Of a stretch of DNA of 64,000 nucleotides, positions 50,439 through 63,408 are shown piece by piece (the first letter of the stretch is position 1; every line of letters starts with the position of its first letter). Location of the stretch: NCBI GenBank assembly GCA_947499955.1, contig CANMQI010000009.1, positions 124,001-188,000 of the forward strand, in the 5' to 3' direction. The notes under the pieces were generated by a model. It was not told where the DNA came from and did no database searches. It saw nothing but the letters and a program-made list of their open reading frames with translations. This DNA comes from an uncultured Granulosicoccus sp. GTDB taxonomy: Bacteria > Pseudomonadota > Gammaproteobacteria > Granulosicoccales > Granulosicoccaceae. Both the position numbers and the translations under genes were made by a program.

Positions 50439-52898
50439 ATGCAGGTAGACAGACAATTGTCCATCGACATCGAGGGCATGAGCTGTGCCTCCTGTGTCGG
50501 GCGTGTCGAAAAGGCACTCCGGGCTGTTGACGGCGTTGACGAGGCTACCGTCAACCTGAGCGCCGAGAATGCCATCATTACGGGGACTGCACAGGTTGCC
50601 GACATCCGCCAGGCCTTGATGGAGACGGGGTATCCGGCCAGGCAGGAAACGCTCACGCTGCACATTCAGGGCATGAGCTGTGCCTCCTGTGTCGGGCGTG
50701 TCGAGAAGGCTCTGCTGGAACAGCCCGGTGTGGTTGAGTCGAGCGTCAATCTGGCCACGGAATCGGCCAGTGTCACTTACCTCTCCGGCGTCATCACGCA
50801 GCAGGAACTGGCCGCCGTACCCACCGCCATGGGCTACCCTGCAAGCTTTGATCAGATAGATCAACAAGACCAGACCGAGCGCAAGCAAGTCGAGGCAAGT
50901 CATCTTCGCCAGATGACTCTGATAGCCGCAATACTCACATTGCCCGTATTTCTGGCAGAGATGGGAGGTCACCTCTTCCCCAGCCTGCATGTCTGGATAG
51001 GCCATTCGATCGGCATGCAGACAAGCTGGGTGCTGCAATTCATTCTCAGCTCCATTGTCATGGCCTGGCCCGGACAACAGTTCTATCGCCGTGGCCTGCC
51101 AGCCCTGTTCAAGGGCACACCGGACATGAACAGTCTGGTCGCCATCGGCAGCCTGGCAGCCTGGGGCTATTCCACTATTGCCACCTTCCTGCCTTCTGTC
51201 TTGCCCGCGGAGTCACGCGCCGTCTACTTCGAGGCCGCTGCCGTCATCGTGACGCTGATCCTGCTGGGACGCTTCCTGGAGGCGCGTGCCAAGGGCCGTA
51301 CCGGCGAGGCCATTCGTTCACTGATTGGCTTGCAGGCAAAATCCGCACGGGTAGAGCGCGACGGCGTCGTGACTGAAATCGACATCGGTGATATCCGGAC
51401 CGGCGACATCGTTCATATCAGGCCCGGCGAGAAGATACCCGCCGATGGCAGATTGATCAGTGGGCAAAGCTATATCGATGAAAGCATGATTACCGGCGAA
51501 CCGGTACCTGTGGACAAGTCCGTCGGGGACGAACTGGTTGGAGGCACCATCAATGGCACCGGTGCCTTGAAGATGCAGGCCAGCAAGGTGGGCGCCGACA
51601 CGGTGCTGGCCCAGATCATCCGCATGGTGGAACAGGCGCAGGGCGCCAGACTGCCGGTACAGGATCTGGTCAATCGCATCACGGCGTGGTTCGTACCCGC
51701 TGTACTGGTGATTGCTGTTCTGACCCTGCTTGTCTGGTTCTTCGTGGGTCCCGAACCAACATTGACCCGCGCACTGATTGCCGCAGTCTCGGTACTGATC
51801 ATCGCCTGCCCCTGCGCCATGGGCCTGGCGGTACCTACCTCGATCATGGTCGCGACAGGCCGGGCGGCGGAAATCGGTGTGCTGTTTCGTCAGGGTGCCG
51901 CCTTGCAGACACTGCAACGCACGACCGTCATCGCTCTGGACAAGACCGGTACCTTGACCCTGGGTCAACCGGAGCTGACCGACCTGCAGGTGATGAATGA
52001 CATGGCTGAAGATGATGTGCTGGCCATGGTTGCCGCCATCGAGGACAGCTCCGAACACCCCATTGCCCAGGCTATCGTCAAAGCCGCCAGGGCGCGTCAA
52101 CTGATGTTTCCGGAACTGGCCGATTTCGAATCGCTGACCGGCATGGGCGTGCGTGCCAGTGTCCGTGGCCAACAGGTCCTGATCGGTACACAGCGCCTCA
52201 TGAACGATCATGACATCGCCCTGAATTCAGCTCCCGATGAGGTCCAGCGACTCGGCAAACAAGGCAAGACACCTCTCTTTGTTGCTGTTGACGGAAAGTT
52301 GGCGGCCTTGTTGGCAGTTGCGGATCCGGTCAAGCAGACAACACCGGCAGCCATCAAGGCCCTGCACGATCTGGGTCTGACAGTCGCCATGATTACCGGG
52401 GACAACCAGGCAACCGCTGACAGTATTGCCCGGGAATTGGGCATAGACCATGTGGTAGCGCAGGTCATGCCGGACGGCAAGGTGGATGCCATCAGACAGC
52501 TCTCCTCAGATGATGCCACCGTTGCATTTGTGGGTGATGGTATCAACGATGCACCGGCACTGGCTGCTGCCGACGTTGGCATCGCCATTGGCACGGGCAC
52601 CGACGTGGCCATCGAAAGCGCCGACGTCGTTCTGATGTCGGGAGACCTGCTGGGTGTGGTCAACGCCATGGAACTGAGTCAACGCACCATGAAGAATATC
52701 AAGCAGAACCTGCTGTGGGCCTTCGGCTACAACGTGTTGTTGATACCGGTTGCAGCTGGCGTACTCTATCCACTCAACGGCATGACGCTCTCGCCGATGC
52801 TGGCAGCGCTTGCCATGACATTATCCAGTGTCTTCGTGGTGAGCAATGCCTTGCGGCTGCGTTGGGTCAAGCCTCTTCACCCGGAAATTTTCTCATGA
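50439..52898 (+). CDS. copA: Copper-exporting P1B-type ATPase CopA
   Basis: An 819-residue copper(I) efflux pump. Two N-terminal heavy-metal domains each have GMSCASC (residues 13-19 and 78-84). Membrane helices follow, then the TGEP actuator loop (ITGEPVPVD), the ion-binding CPC at residues 457-459, phosphorylation motif DKTGT at 501, the HP locus ([11 protein letters not shown]) and the hinge [10 protein letters not shown]. The start at 50439 has an AAGGGG ribosome site; an upstream in-frame ATG at 50403 lies inside the promoter -10 and is ruled out. The stop overlaps cueR (ATGA). The two metal domains share a 37-base identical DNA stretch. Confidence 0.97.
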   Translation: MQVDRQLSIDIEGMSCASCVGRVEKALRAVDGVDEATVNLSAENAIITGTAQVADIRQALMETGYPARQETLTLHIQGMSCASCVGRVEKALLEQPGVVESSVNLATESASVTYLSGVITQQELAAVPTAMGYPASFDQIDQQDQTERKQVEASHLRQMTLIAAILTLPVFLAEMGGHLFPSLHVWIGHSIGMQTSWVLQFILSSIVMAWPGQQFYRRGLPALFKGTPDMNSLVAIGSLAAWGYSTIATFLPSVLPAESRAVYFEAAAVIVTLILLGRFLEARAKGRTGEAIRSLIGLQAKSARVERDGVVTEIDIGDIRTGDIVHIRPGEKIPADGRLISGQSYIDESMITGEPVPVDKSVGDELVGGTINGTGALKMQASKVGADTVLAQIIRMVEQAQGARLPVQDLVNRITAWFVPAVLVIAVLTLLVWFFVGPEPTLTRALIAAVSVLIIACPCAMGLAVPTSIMVATGRAAEIGVLFRQGAALQTLQRTTVIALDKTGTLTLGQPELTDLQVMNDMAEDDVLAMVAAIEDSSEHPIAQAIVKAARARQLMFPELADFESLTGMGVRASVRGQQVLIGTQRLMNDHDIALNSAPDEVQRLGKQGKTPLFVAVDGKLAALLAVADPVKQTTPAAIKALHDLGLTVAMITGDNQATADSIARELGIDHVVAQVMPDGKVDAIRQLSSDDATVAFVGDGINDAPALAAADVGIAIGTGTDVAIESADVVLMSGDLLGVVNAMELSQRTMKNIKQNLLWAFGYNVLLIPVAAGVLYPLNGMTLSPMLAALAMTLSSVFVVSNALRLRWVKPLHPEIFS
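50473..50704 (+). repeat. 37-base direct repeat in the two heavy-metal domains of copA
   Basis: Bases 50473-50509 and 50668-50704 are identical over 37 positions, centred on the GMSCASC-coding segment and 195 bases (65 codons) apart. Outside this stretch the two domains are much more diverged, which suggests recent gene conversion or strong local constraint. Confidence 0.85.
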
Positions 52899-53284
52899 AT
52901 ATCGGTGAAGCGGCCACCCAGTCAGGGCTGCCGGCGAAAACCATTCGCTACTATGAAGACATCAAGCTGATCGCGCCCTTGCGCGATGCCAATGGCTATC
53001 GCGATTTTTCGGATGCCGATGTGCACAAGCTGGGGTTTCTGAGTCGTGCCAGAACGCTTGGCTTCACCATAGAGAATTGCCGCGCCTTGCTGGGCCTCTG
53101 GGAAGATCAGTCACGCGCCAGTGCTGACGTCAAACGTATCGCCGCTGAGCACCTGGCGGTCATCGAATCCAAGATCGCGGATCTGTGTCAGATGCGCGAC
53201 ACCCTGGAACATCTGATGAATACTTGCCACGGCGACGATCGCCCTGATTGCCCGATCATCAATGAACTGGCTTCGCGTCGATGA
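52895..53284 (+). CDS. cueR: Copper-responsive MerR-family regulator CueR
   Basis: A 129-residue regulator. The N-terminal MerR helix-turn-helix ([26 protein letters not shown]) and dimerisation helix are standard, and the C-terminal metal loop has Cys111 and Cys119 eight apart in CHGDDRPDC, the CueR signature for Cu(I)/Ag(I). The ATG overlaps the copA stop by four bases. It should activate the copA promoter at 50377-50407 and hence its own transcription. Confidence 0.95.
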   Translation: MNIGEAATQSGLPAKTIRYYEDIKLIAPLRDANGYRDFSDADVHKLGFLSRARTLGFTIENCRALLGLWEDQSRASADVKRIAAEHLAVIESKIADLCQMRDTLEHLMNTCHGDDRPDCPIINELASRR

Positions 53285-53309
53285 AATAAACGGGCACCTG
53301 CACCTGTCA

Positions 53310-53336
53310 ACTGACGACTGACGACTGACGACTGAC
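53310..53336. repeat. Short tandem repeat, unit ACTGACG
   Basis: Three full copies and one six-base partial copy of ACTGACG lie between the cueR stop and the atp terminator. No gene is here. It is probably slippage-derived; no function is implied. Confidence 0.85.
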
Positions 53337-53407
53337 TTTCGAGACTATAATGCCGGGCGCCGATCTCACAGTATGAATTCAAGCATCCGACAACTCGTAT
53401 TACAGGC

Positions 53408-53444
53408 AAAAAAAAGCCCGGCTACCTTTGCAGGTCCGGGCTTT
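53408..53444 (-). terminator. Intrinsic terminator of the atp operon
   Basis: On the minus strand a nine-base stem (53436-53444 with 53413-53421, GC-rich core CCCGG) and a 14-base loop are followed by a run of eight T (53408-53415 in plus-strand A). It lies 23 bases after the atpC stop. On the plus strand the hairpin is followed by TTTCTT and may also stop transcripts from cueR. Confidence 0.93.
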
Positions 53445-53467
53445 CTTCGTACTGGCTGCGATAACGA

Positions 53468-53887
53468 CTAGCGACGCAGTTTCTTGATCAACTGCAGCTG
53501 AGCAGACGCTTCTGCCAACTGAGCCTGAACGGCCTTGAAGTCGATCTCGCCAGGCGTACTGCCGGCCAGTGCGGCTTCGGCTTCGTCCTTGGCTTTCTGC
53601 GCAGACGCTTCATCCAGCTCTTCAACACGCAATGCGGTGTCAGCCATGATGGTCACGATATGCGGCTGTACTTCCAGAATGCCACCTGACACATAGATGT
53701 CCAGCTCCTCGCCGTTGTCTACAGGCTTTACCCGAATCTCACCCGGCTTGATGCGGGTGATAAACGGTGCATGGCCGGGCGCGATACCGACTTCGCCCAT
53801 CTGTGCAGAGGCGCTGACCATCGAGGCTTCGCCACTCCAGATCTCTTTCTCGGCACTGACTATCTCAACTTTGAGAGAGGAGGCCAT
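53468..53887 (-). CDS. atpC: ATP synthase epsilon subunit
   Basis: A 139-residue F1 central-stalk subunit. It has an N-terminal beta sandwich with the EVGIAPGHAPFITRIKPGEIR motif and a C-terminal pair of helices (EEAEAALAGS... and EASAQLQLIKKLRR). It links catalysis to rotor turning and inhibits ATP hydrolysis in its extended form. Last gene of the operon, two bases after atpD. Confidence 0.96.
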   Translation of the reverse strand: MASSLKVEIVSAEKEIWSGEASMVSASAQMGEVGIAPGHAPFITRIKPGEIRVKPVDNGEELDIYVSGGILEVQPHIVTIMADTALRVEELDEASAQKAKDEAEAALAGSTPGEIDFKAVQAQLAEASAQLQLIKKLRR

Positions 53888-53889
53888 GA

Positions 53890-55308
<1,419 letters not shown>

Positions 55309-56172
55309 CTAGACAGCCGCAGCGCCGCCGACGATCTCGGAAATCTCTTGGGTAATCGCTGCCTGACGAGCCTTGTTGTAGACAAGCTGCAAATCGTCAA
55401 TCAACTCACCTGCGTTGTCCGACGCGCTCTTCATCGCAATCATGCGAGCTGCCATTTCACAGGCCACGTTCTCGACAACAGCCTGATAGACCAGCGATTC
55501 CATATACCGCTCCATCACATGGTCCAGAACTTCAGCAGCATCGGGCTCGTAGATATAGTCCCAACCGTAATCCGCGTGGCTTTCCAACGTTGCCACTGCA
55601 GGAAGCAGCTGTGTGACCGTCGGAGTCTGAGTCATCGTGTTGACGAACTCGTTCTCGACGATGAACAGTCTGTCGATTTCACCCGCATCGTACTTGTCCA
55701 GCATGACTCGAATGGCACCGAGCAGAGTCGCCAGTTCAGGAGCGTCGCCCAGATCGATCGTGCTACCAACGATATTCGCACCGATACCCCGGAAGAAGTT
55801 CTGTGCCTTCTTGCCGATGGTGCAGATGTCGACACCGATATCCTGCTCGTTCCATTGCTTCATGGAACTCACTGCGGCCTTGAAGATATTGGTGTTCAGA
55901 CCACCGCACAAACCGCGGTCGGTCGACACGATAATATATCCAACACGCTTGGGCTCAGGACGTTCGATCAGGTAGGGGTGCTTGTATTCGACGCTAGCCG
56001 ATGCAATATGACCCACTACCTTCCTGAGCTTCAACGAGTAAGGCCGGTTCGCACGCATGCGATCCTGAGCCTTGCGCATTTTCGACGCAGCTACCATTTC
56101 CATGGCTTTGGTGATCTTCTGAGTATTCTGGATACTCTTGATCTGCGTGCGTATCTCCTTGCCGGAAGCCAT
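55309..56172 (-). CDS. atpG: ATP synthase gamma subunit
   Basis: A 287-residue rotor shaft subunit. It has the conserved N-terminal helix ([29 protein letters not shown]), the central [11 protein letters not shown] strand and the C-terminal helix [26 protein letters not shown]. It starts six bases after the atpA stop. Confidence 0.98.
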   Translation of the reverse strand: MASGKEIRTQIKSIQNTQKITKAMEMVAASKMRKAQDRMRANRPYSLKLRKVVGHIASASVEYKHPYLIERPEPKRVGYIIVSTDRGLCGGLNTNIFKAAVSSMKQWNEQDIGVDICTIGKKAQNFFRGIGANIVGSTIDLGDAPELATLLGAIRVMLDKYDAGEIDRLFIVENEFVNTMTQTPTVTQLLPAVATLESHADYGWDYIYEPDAAEVLDHVMERYMESLVYQAVVENVACEMAARMIAMKSASDNAGELIDDLQLVYNKARQAAITQEISEIVGGAAAV

Positions 56173-56178
56173 GAGCGC

Positions 56179-57723
56179 TTACCAGCTTCCGTTAGCCTTG
56201 AAAGCTTCAAGACCTTTCTTGAAAGCTGCCTGGATATCGTCGTTCCAGTCACCGGAAGCATTGACCTGGTCAAGCAGTTCCTGGTGGTTGGAGCGGAATT
56301 CCGCGTGCATCGCTTCTTCGAAATCCACGATCTTGTTGACCGGAACGTCGTCGAGGAAACCTTCGTTGGCTGCGAACAGTGATACGCCCATCTCGCCGAT
56401 TGACAGAGGCGCGTACTGCTTCTGCTTCATCAGTTCGGTAACGCGTTGTCCACGTTCGATCTGCTTGCGAGTGGTTTCATCAAGATCTGATGCGAACTGT
56501 GCGAAAGCCGCCAATTCACGATACTGAGCCAGTGCCAGACGTACACCACCACCCAGCTTCTTGATGATCTTGGTTTGTGCAGCACCACCTACTCGTGATA
56601 CAGACAGACCGGCGTTGATCGCTGGACGAATACCGGCGTTGAACAGATCGGTTTCAAGGAAGATCTGACCATCGGTGATGGAGATAACGTTGGTCGGTAC
56701 GAAGGCCGATACGTCACCAGCCTGCGTTTCGATGATTGGCAGAGCTGTCAGTGAACCTGTCTTGCCCTTGACTTCGCCGTTGGTGAACTTCTCGACGTAA
56801 TCGGCGTTGACACGTGATGCACGCTCAAGCAGACGAGAGTGAAGGTAGAAAACGTCACCAGGGTAGGCTTCACGACCAGGAGGACGACGCAGCAACAGGG
56901 ATACCTGACGGTAGGCCCAGGCTTGCTTGGTCAGATCGTCATAGACGATCAGTGCATCTTCGCCACGATCACGGAAGTATTCACCCATGGTGCAACCCGC
57001 GTAGGGTGCGACGAACTGCATTGCTGCAGAGTCTGCTGCGCCCGCTGCAACAACGATCGTGTTCTCGAGAGCACCGTGCTCTTCAAGCTTGGCCACAACG
57101 TTGGCGATGGTTGATTGCTTCTGACCGATAGCCACGTAGACACATTTGATACCTGTGCCCTTCTGGTTGATGATGGCGTCAATCGCAACAGCAGTCTTAC
57201 CTGTCTGACGGTCACCGATGATCAGCTCACGCTGGCCACGACCTACTGGCACCATCGCATCGATGGCTTTCAGACCAGTCTGTACCGGCTCATCAACTGA
57301 TTGACGATCGATTACACCAGGAGCGATTTTTTCAATCGGTGATGTCATTGAAGCGCCGATAGGGCCTTTGCCGTCAATCGGCTCACCCAGTGCGTTCACG
57401 ACTCGTCCGAGAAGTTCACGACCAACCGGTACTTCCAGTACCTTGCCAGTACAACGAACCTTGTCACCTTCTGTCAGGTTTTCATAGTTGCCGAGTACAA
57501 CCGCACCGACAGAATCACGCTCAAGGTTCAATGCCAGACCGTATAGTCCGTCATCGAAAGCGATCATCTCACCGGACAGTGCATCCGTAAGGCCGTGAAT
57601 TCGAACGATACCGTCATTGAGACTGACGATGGTGCCTTCGGTTCGAACGTTGGCAGCTGTATCGGTATTACCGATTTTCTCCCGGATCAGGTCACTGATC
57701 TCGGATGGATTCAGTTGTTGCAT
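56179..57723 (-). CDS. atpA: ATP synthase alpha subunit
   Basis: A 514-residue noncatalytic nucleotide-binding subunit with Walker [15 protein letters not shown] near residue 170, the [25 protein letters not shown] signature and the [14 protein letters not shown] motif. Length is typical for proteobacteria. It follows atpH by 76 bases. Confidence 0.98.
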   Translation of the reverse strand: MQQLNPSEISDLIREKIGNTDTAANVRTEGTIVSLNDGIVRIHGLTDALSGEMIAFDDGLYGLALNLERDSVGAVVLGNYENLTEGDKVRCTGKVLEVPVGRELLGRVVNALGEPIDGKGPIGASMTSPIEKIAPGVIDRQSVDEPVQTGLKAIDAMVPVGRGQRELIIGDRQTGKTAVAIDAIINQKGTGIKCVYVAIGQKQSTIANVVAKLEEHGALENTIVVAAGAADSAAMQFVAPYAGCTMGEYFRDRGEDALIVYDDLTKQAWAYRQVSLLLRRPPGREAYPGDVFYLHSRLLERASRVNADYVEKFTNGEVKGKTGSLTALPIIETQAGDVSAFVPTNVISITDGQIFLETDLFNAGIRPAINAGLSVSRVGGAAQTKIIKKLGGGVRLALAQYRELAAFAQFASDLDETTRKQIERGQRVTELMKQKQYAPLSIGEMGVSLFAANEGFLDDVPVNKIVDFEEAMHAEFRSNHQELLDQVNASGDWNDDIQAAFKKGLEAFKANGSW

Positions 57724-57799
57724 GGGTCTATTTAGTCTCTTGAAATCTGCAGGGTCGGGTCAGCGTGCGCCGTCAGTCAGTTGCCTGACTTCGAGTGCA

Positions 57800-58333
57800 T
57801 CAGCTGGCGACGGATTGTTCCAGTGCTGCTAGACGGCCGCGAATGGATCCGTCGATGACCAGGTCGCCCGCACGTATGATTGCACCACCGATCAGATCAG
57901 GGTCAACCTCGCTGGTTATCCTGACTTTACATGAGAGCCTTTTACCCAGCGCTTCCACAATGCGGGAGGCTTGCTCATCGGTAAGTGCATACGCGCTTAT
58001 GACGTGCGCTTCCTCTTCACCCTGAGCTTCGCGCCGGAGCTGCTCGTATTGTTGATACATATCCGGCAATGAAGCCAGTCGGTCGTTCTCAGCAAGCATC
58101 TTCAGCAGGTTGAGGCTGTCTTCGTCCAGTCCATCGGACACCTTCGCAATCAGATCAGCCTTTTCCTGAGCAGTGACGCCAGGCTCGGACAGTCGTTCAC
58201 GAATGATGTCGTCCTGAACAACAGATGCCCAGTAACCGAGGCGGCCTGACCATTCGTCATAGCCACCGCGCTCTGTAGCCAGCTCGAAAATGGCTCGCGC
58301 ATAGGGTCGTGCTGTTGTCGATTCGGATGCCAT
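57800..58333 (-). CDS. atpH: ATP synthase delta subunit
   Basis: A 177-residue peripheral-stalk subunit joining F1 to the b subunits. It begins with TARPYARAIFELA and ends with the conserved IRAGDLVIDGSIRGRLAAL motif. It is separated by 117 bases from atpF; that gap has a six-base inverted repeat (58384-58389 with 58407-58412) that might tune expression. Confidence 0.96.
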   Translation of the reverse strand: MASESTTARPYARAIFELATERGGYDEWSGRLGYWASVVQDDIIRERLSEPGVTAQEKADLIAKVSDGLDEDSLNLLKMLAENDRLASLPDMYQQYEQLRREAQGEEEAHVISAYALTDEQASRIVEALGKRLSCKVRITSEVDPDLIGGAIIRAGDLVIDGSIRGRLAALEQSVAS

Positions 58334-58450
58334 GTCTCGTACCTGCCTATCGTTGCCGCTGTTCTGTGACGCTATCTCGTGCTACCCGGTTATGCAATCG
58401 AACTCCCCGGGTGGCGATTCTGTAGTGCCTGCGCTGTTGTATCAGTCGAT

Positions 58451-58921
58451 CTAGAGCTGCTTCACGAGGTCATCGATGACCGCGTTGTGCTTGTCCTGAT
58501 CAACTTCACTGCCAAGAATTCGTCTTGCTCCTTCAACAGCGAGCAAGCCTACCTGCTTGCGCAGACCTTCCTTTGCACCGACCACTTCCTGGTCGATTTC
58601 TGCCTGGGCACTTTGCTTGAGTCTTTCACCTTCGGTGCGTGCTGCATCCTTGGATGATTCGACCATCTCGGTACCGCGTTTGTGTGCTTGCGCCACTATC
58701 TCTGCTGCCTGCGCCTTGGCGTCCTGAAGCAGTACAGCGATTTCAGCCTCTGCTTCTTCGCGCTTCTGGGAGCTTTTTTCAGCATCAGCCAGTCCGCCCG
58801 CAATCATTGCCTGCCTTTCTCGCAGACCATTGATGATGGGGGGCCAGACATACTTCATGCAGAAGAGAACAAACACGGCAAACGAAATAGCCTGGCCGAG
58901 CAATGTCAGGTTCAGGTTCAT
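58451..58921 (-). CDS. atpF: ATP synthase b subunit
   Basis: A 156-residue subunit with one N-terminal membrane helix ([23 protein letters not shown]) followed by a long charged helix for the stator. The charge-rich [14 protein letters not shown]-type pattern and length are standard. It is 31 bases after atpE. Confidence 0.97.
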   Translation of the reverse strand: MNLNLTLLGQAISFAVFVLFCMKYVWPPIINGLRERQAMIAGGLADAEKSSQKREEAEAEIAVLLQDAKAQAAEIVAQAHKRGTEMVESSKDAARTEGERLKQSAQAEIDQEVVGAKEGLRKQVGLLAVEGARRILGSEVDQDKHNAVIDDLVKQL

Positions 58922-58952
58922 ATGCCTTGCCTCTCGTTAGTCGAATGTTTGA

Positions 58953-59234
<282 letters not shown>

Positions 59235-59275
59235 TTAAAAAGGTAAGAGTAGGACTGGTGGACTAAAGACTACGT

Positions 59276-60166
<891 letters not shown>

Positions 60167-60179
60167 CTACAACTACAAC

Positions 60180-60593
60180 TTATTTTTCTGAAACACTCAA
60201 ATCAGCTTCGGCGGCTTCCTGCCTGCTTATGACCAATGGCACGATCCAGCTGAGCGTCTGAACCAATACGAAGCCGATGAATACTGCCGGAGCATTCAAG
60301 GGTTTCAGGTTGATGAAGACCAACGTGAACATGCCTGCTGTGAGCAACATCTTGCCCGCAGCCCCTGCGTAGAACGACCTCACGATCAATTGTGCGGCTC
60401 TTGCCACTCGATACCTGAAGGCGCGATAGGCAAAATAGAAATTTGGCAGAACGACTGTCATTCCACCCAGAAATGCTGCCAATGCCGCATTCTGATTCCA
60501 GAAAAAACCTGCCAACCCTACCAATACTGCACCAACGAGTTGCCAGATCAGAATAAGCCTGATAACGCGTAAACGCTGTTCAGCCTGTCGCAT
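60180..60593 (-). CDS. atpI: ATP synthase-associated membrane protein AtpI
   Basis: A 137-residue protein with four predicted membrane helices (LILIWQLVGAVLVGLAGFFW, AALAAFLGGMTVVLPNFYFAY, KMLLTAGMFTLVFINL, FIGFVLVQTLSWIVPLVI) and position as first gene of the atp operon. AtpI aids c-ring assembly or acts as an Mg transporter in some species. The ATG at 60593 is chosen; a TTG at 60650 would add 19 charged residues without membrane character. Confidence 0.88.
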   Translation of the reverse strand: MRQAEQRLRVIRLILIWQLVGAVLVGLAGFFWNQNAALAAFLGGMTVVLPNFYFAYRAFRYRVARAAQLIVRSFYAGAAGKMLLTAGMFTLVFINLKPLNAPAVFIGFVLVQTLSWIVPLVISRQEAAEADLSVSEK

Positions 60594-60650
60594 GACACCA
60601 CCCTGGGTTTCTGCTTTGGAACAAGGCCGACCGAACAGCCGTTCGTCCAA

Positions 60651-61004
60651 CTTCGAACAGCAAAATTATAACAGTGTTTTTGTCTATAGGAACGCTATCC
60701 CGGCTAATTGTTGATCATAGCTTGCGTTAATACAAAGCCGAGTGATTCTTACATTTCAGCTTGATATGCAACAAATTACCTGCCGCCCTGACAACGAAGC
60801 ACGACTACTTCGAGCTGCTCTGCATGGACTGGTTTGTGAGTCTGCGCACATCCGTGCCAGCCTATCATCAGACTTCGCGCACAGCCAGAAGATATTTGAT
60901 GCGAAGACAGCCACTTGGCAGAGCCGCGCAGGCCTTGGTAGTCTGCAGACCCAACGACTGGAAAGTCATTCTGTCCGGTACGCCACCAGAGTGGCGCTCG
61001 ACGT
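60651..61004. promoter_or_regulatory. Intergenic region between parB and the atp operon, 354 bases apart from the mapped promoter element
   Basis: No gene is convincing. The right 300 bases show no coding signal on either strand. A short hairpin with six-base arms (60981-60986 with 60991-60996) lies about ten bases after the parB stop without a T run. The left end is AT-rich and contains the atp promoter element described separately. Confidence 0.45.
60665..60673 (-). promoter_or_regulatory. Extended -10 element, probable atp operon promoter
   Basis: The minus strand reads TGTTATAAT, a perfect extended -10 (TGn plus TATAAT). It lies about 70 bases upstream of the atpI ATG in an AT-rich stretch. 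The -35 is weak (TTCCTA with a 16-base spacer), as is common for extended -10 promoters. Confidence 0.6.
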
Positions 61005-62222
61005 CTACTTGATATGAGCCAGGATGCCTTGCAGCTCGGCAACTGATGCGTAATTGATTTCCAGTTTGCCGCGACCACTGGTCTTGTGCTGAATGCGCAC
61101 CGTTGCTCCCAGTGTTTCACCGAGTTTCTTGCTCAGCCTTTCAATATCGGGATCGGCCATGGTTGCGGTTTTCTTCGATGGCGCGTTGTCACCTTCCTCC
61201 GCTATCTCACGCACCATCTTCTCGACCGCGCGAACCGTCAGACCGCGCTTGATGACATCCTTGGCCAATGCGTGCTGACGATCTTTCGGTGCACCGAGTA
61301 TGGCGCGGGCATGACCCATTTCCAGCTCGCCCTTGTCCACCAGAACCTTGACTTCGTCATGCAGTTCCAGCAATCGCATCAGATTGGTCACCGATGCACG
61401 GGAACGCCCAACCGATTCGGCCACGGCCTTGTGCGTCATGCCGAATTCATCACACAGCCGCTCGAAAGCTGCGGCTTCTTCCAGTGGGTTGAGATCCTTG
61501 CGTTGTATGTTCTCGATGACGGACACCGCCGCCACGGATTTATCCGGCATATCACGAATGATCGCCGGTATTTCCGCCATGCCAGCCAGCTGTGCTGCCC
61601 GCCAGCGTCGCTCTCCGGCAACCAGTTCGAAAGCTCCTGCGAAAGGCCGCACGATTATGGGCTGGATCAGCCCCTCAGCCTTGATGGAGTCAGCCAGCTC
61701 TTGCAGCAGCTCCTTGTCAAACAGGCGCCTTGGCTGATAGCTGCCGCGACGAATCTGGTCGACACCCACCATGCGAAAACGATCATTCGTACCCGCAACC
61801 GCCTCTTCCGCCGTCGCTTTCGCAGCGTCATGGCCAGGGGCGACGGCGATGGCTTCGGATACCGCTTGTTCTGCGGCCACACTGTTATCGCCACCCTCTG
61901 CCAGCGGTGACGCTGCTGCAGACATGGCTGTCGCTTGTTGTGCAGGCGGCTGTTCTGCTGGCGTGGCAGCAGGTGCGGTTGCAGGTGGTGTCAACTCGAA
62001 GTCTGCAGCAGGCGCCTGATCAACCGTCGGCTTGTCAGTGACTGCTGTATGGTTGTCTACCGGCGCTGTGCGCTCTGCAGAAGGCGCTGTCGTGGCTGAA
62101 GAATCGTCTTCGCCATCCGCTGTTGCCGGTTTTGCCGAATCGGGCTGTCTGCCTTTGCGCTCGCGGGTAGACCCACCCAGCAAGGCATCCAGATTGCGGC
62201 CCATGCGAGGTCGTTTAGCCAT
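61005..62222 (-). CDS. parB: Chromosome partitioning protein ParB
   Basis: A 405-residue DNA-binding CTPase. The start (MAKRPRMGRNLDALLGG) matches the usual ParB opening. About 130 residues of Ala/Pro/Thr/Glu-rich low complexity follow and separate it from the nuclease-like CTP-binding domain (QIRRGSYQPRRLFD, IIVRPFAGAFELVAGERRWRAAQLAG). The helix-turn-helix (TNLMRLLELHDEVK region) and C-terminal dimerisation domain follow. Normal ParB is about 290 residues, so this insertion is unusual. It overlaps parA by eight bases. I did not find a parS site by eye. Confidence 0.95.
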   Translation of the reverse strand: MAKRPRMGRNLDALLGGSTRERKGRQPDSAKPATADGEDDSSATTAPSAERTAPVDNHTAVTDKPTVDQAPAADFELTPPATAPAATPAEQPPAQQATAMSAAASPLAEGGDNSVAAEQAVSEAIAVAPGHDAAKATAEEAVAGTNDRFRMVGVDQIRRGSYQPRRLFDKELLQELADSIKAEGLIQPIIVRPFAGAFELVAGERRWRAAQLAGMAEIPAIIRDMPDKSVAAVSVIENIQRKDLNPLEEAAAFERLCDEFGMTHKAVAESVGRSRASVTNLMRLLELHDEVKVLVDKGELEMGHARAILGAPKDRQHALAKDVIKRGLTVRAVEKMVREIAEEGDNAPSKKTATMADPDIERLSKKLGETLGATVRIQHKTSGRGKLEINYASVAELQGILAHIK

Positions 62223-63408
62223 CGGCGGATTCAGTATCTGGCTTCAAGGTAGCTTGTCTGGTCGCGTCTTCAGGTTCTTCGCCCTGCGAATCGGCTTCAG
62301 TCTGCTCCGGCACACCGATGTCGATGTGCTCGGCATTGGCGAATTCCGACTCAGCGGACTCATCGGCCTGTTGTTCTGCCTGAGCAGGCTCTGACGCCGG
62401 TGTTTCCAGCTCGTCAGTCACGACTGCCTGCGTGTCCTCGAAGGCTGGCTCGGCAGGCTCATCTGTCGATGTTCCGGAGTCGGCATCCGGGCTCGTTTCG
62501 GCCTTGTCAGCGCCGCTGTCGGGCTGATCGATGACTTGAGTCTCATCCGATTCGGATTCGCTCGCGGCGTTTTCTGCCGCTGCCACCGGACCCGCAGCCG
62601 CGGCACTGGCTGCAGTCTGTGCGGCGCGACTGAGATTTCGCAGAATTTCCCCCGCCAGCGCCAGATAGGCCAGAGCTCCTCGCGAGGTTCCATCGTATTC
62701 CATGATGGAAATGCCGTGACTTGGCGCCTCAGCCAGTCGCACGTTGCGTGGCACGACCGTACGGAAGACCTGCTCTCCGAAGTGTTCAATCAATTGCGCA
62801 GAGACCTCACTACCCAGACGGTTGCGACCGTCGTACATGGTGCGCAACAAACCTTCTATGGCAAGATCGGGGTTGACGCTCTCACGCACACCTTCAATGG
62901 TCTCCAGCAGGGCAGACAGTCCTTCCAGAGCGTAGTACTCGCATTGAACCGGCACCAGCACACTGTCTGCAGCCACGAAAGCGTTCAGGGTAAGGATGTT
63001 CAGCGACGGCGGACAATCGATCATCACGAAATCGTAGTCCTCGCGGACAGCTTCCAGCGCCTGATGCAGACGTTGTTCGCGCTGCTCCATGTTCATGAGC
63101 TCGATTTCGGCTGCAGTCAGGTCGGAATTGGCCGGCAGGACATCACAGCCGTTCTCGGGTGATTCATGACTGGCCTCGGCAATGGACATGCCATCGACCA
63201 GCACCTCGAAGATGCCTGCTTCGACTTCATACTTGTCGATACCGCACCCCATCGTGGCATTGCCCTGGGGATCGAGGTCGATAAGCAGCACGCGCTTTTG
63301 CATACTGGCAAGCGCAGCAGACAGATTGACTGTCGTTGTGGTTTTTCCAACCCCACCTTTCTGGTTGGCTACGGCGATGATTCGACTCATTGGCGCAGTG
63401 TAATCCAT
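62215..63408 (-). CDS. parA: Chromosome partitioning ATPase ParA
   Basis: A 397-residue ParA/Soj ATPase. The deviant Walker A KGGVGKTTTT is near residue 16, with the usual DLDPQGN and VMIDCPPSL motifs. The ATPase core ends near residue 260 (LALAGEILRNLS). A roughly 135-residue acidic, Ala/Glu/Asp/Ser-rich tail follows that Soj proteins normally lack. The ATG at 63408 is favoured because it overlaps the rsmG stop (TAATG); the ATG at 63390 would remove six residues. Confidence 0.95.
   Translation of the reverse strand: MDYTAPMSRIIAVANQKGGVGKTTTTVNLSAALASMQKRVLLIDLDPQGNATMGCGIDKYEVEAGIFEVLVDGMSIAEASHESPENGCDVLPANSDLTAAEIELMNMEQREQRLHQALEAVREDYDFVMIDCPPSLNILTLNAFVAADSVLVPVQCEYYALEGLSALLETIEGVRESVNPDLAIEGLLRTMYDGRNRLGSEVSAQLIEHFGEQVFRTVVPRNVRLAEAPSHGISIMEYDGTSRGALAYLALAGEILRNLSRAAQTAASAAAAGPVAAAENAASESESDETQVIDQPDSGADKAETSPDADSGTSTDEPAEPAFEDTQAVVTDELETPASEPAQAEQQADESAESEFANAEHIDIGVPEQTEADSQGEEPEDATRQATLKPDTESADG

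Noticed and set aside
51318-52211. 297-codon minus-strand frame opposite copA
   Set aside because: Antisense to catalytic motifs of CopA; no independent support.
55348-56382. 344-codon plus-strand frame opposite atpG/atpA
   Set aside because: Antisense to conserved ATP synthase genes.
60981-60996. Hairpin after parB as an intrinsic terminator
   Set aside because: Only six base pairs and no T run, so not supported as a terminator.
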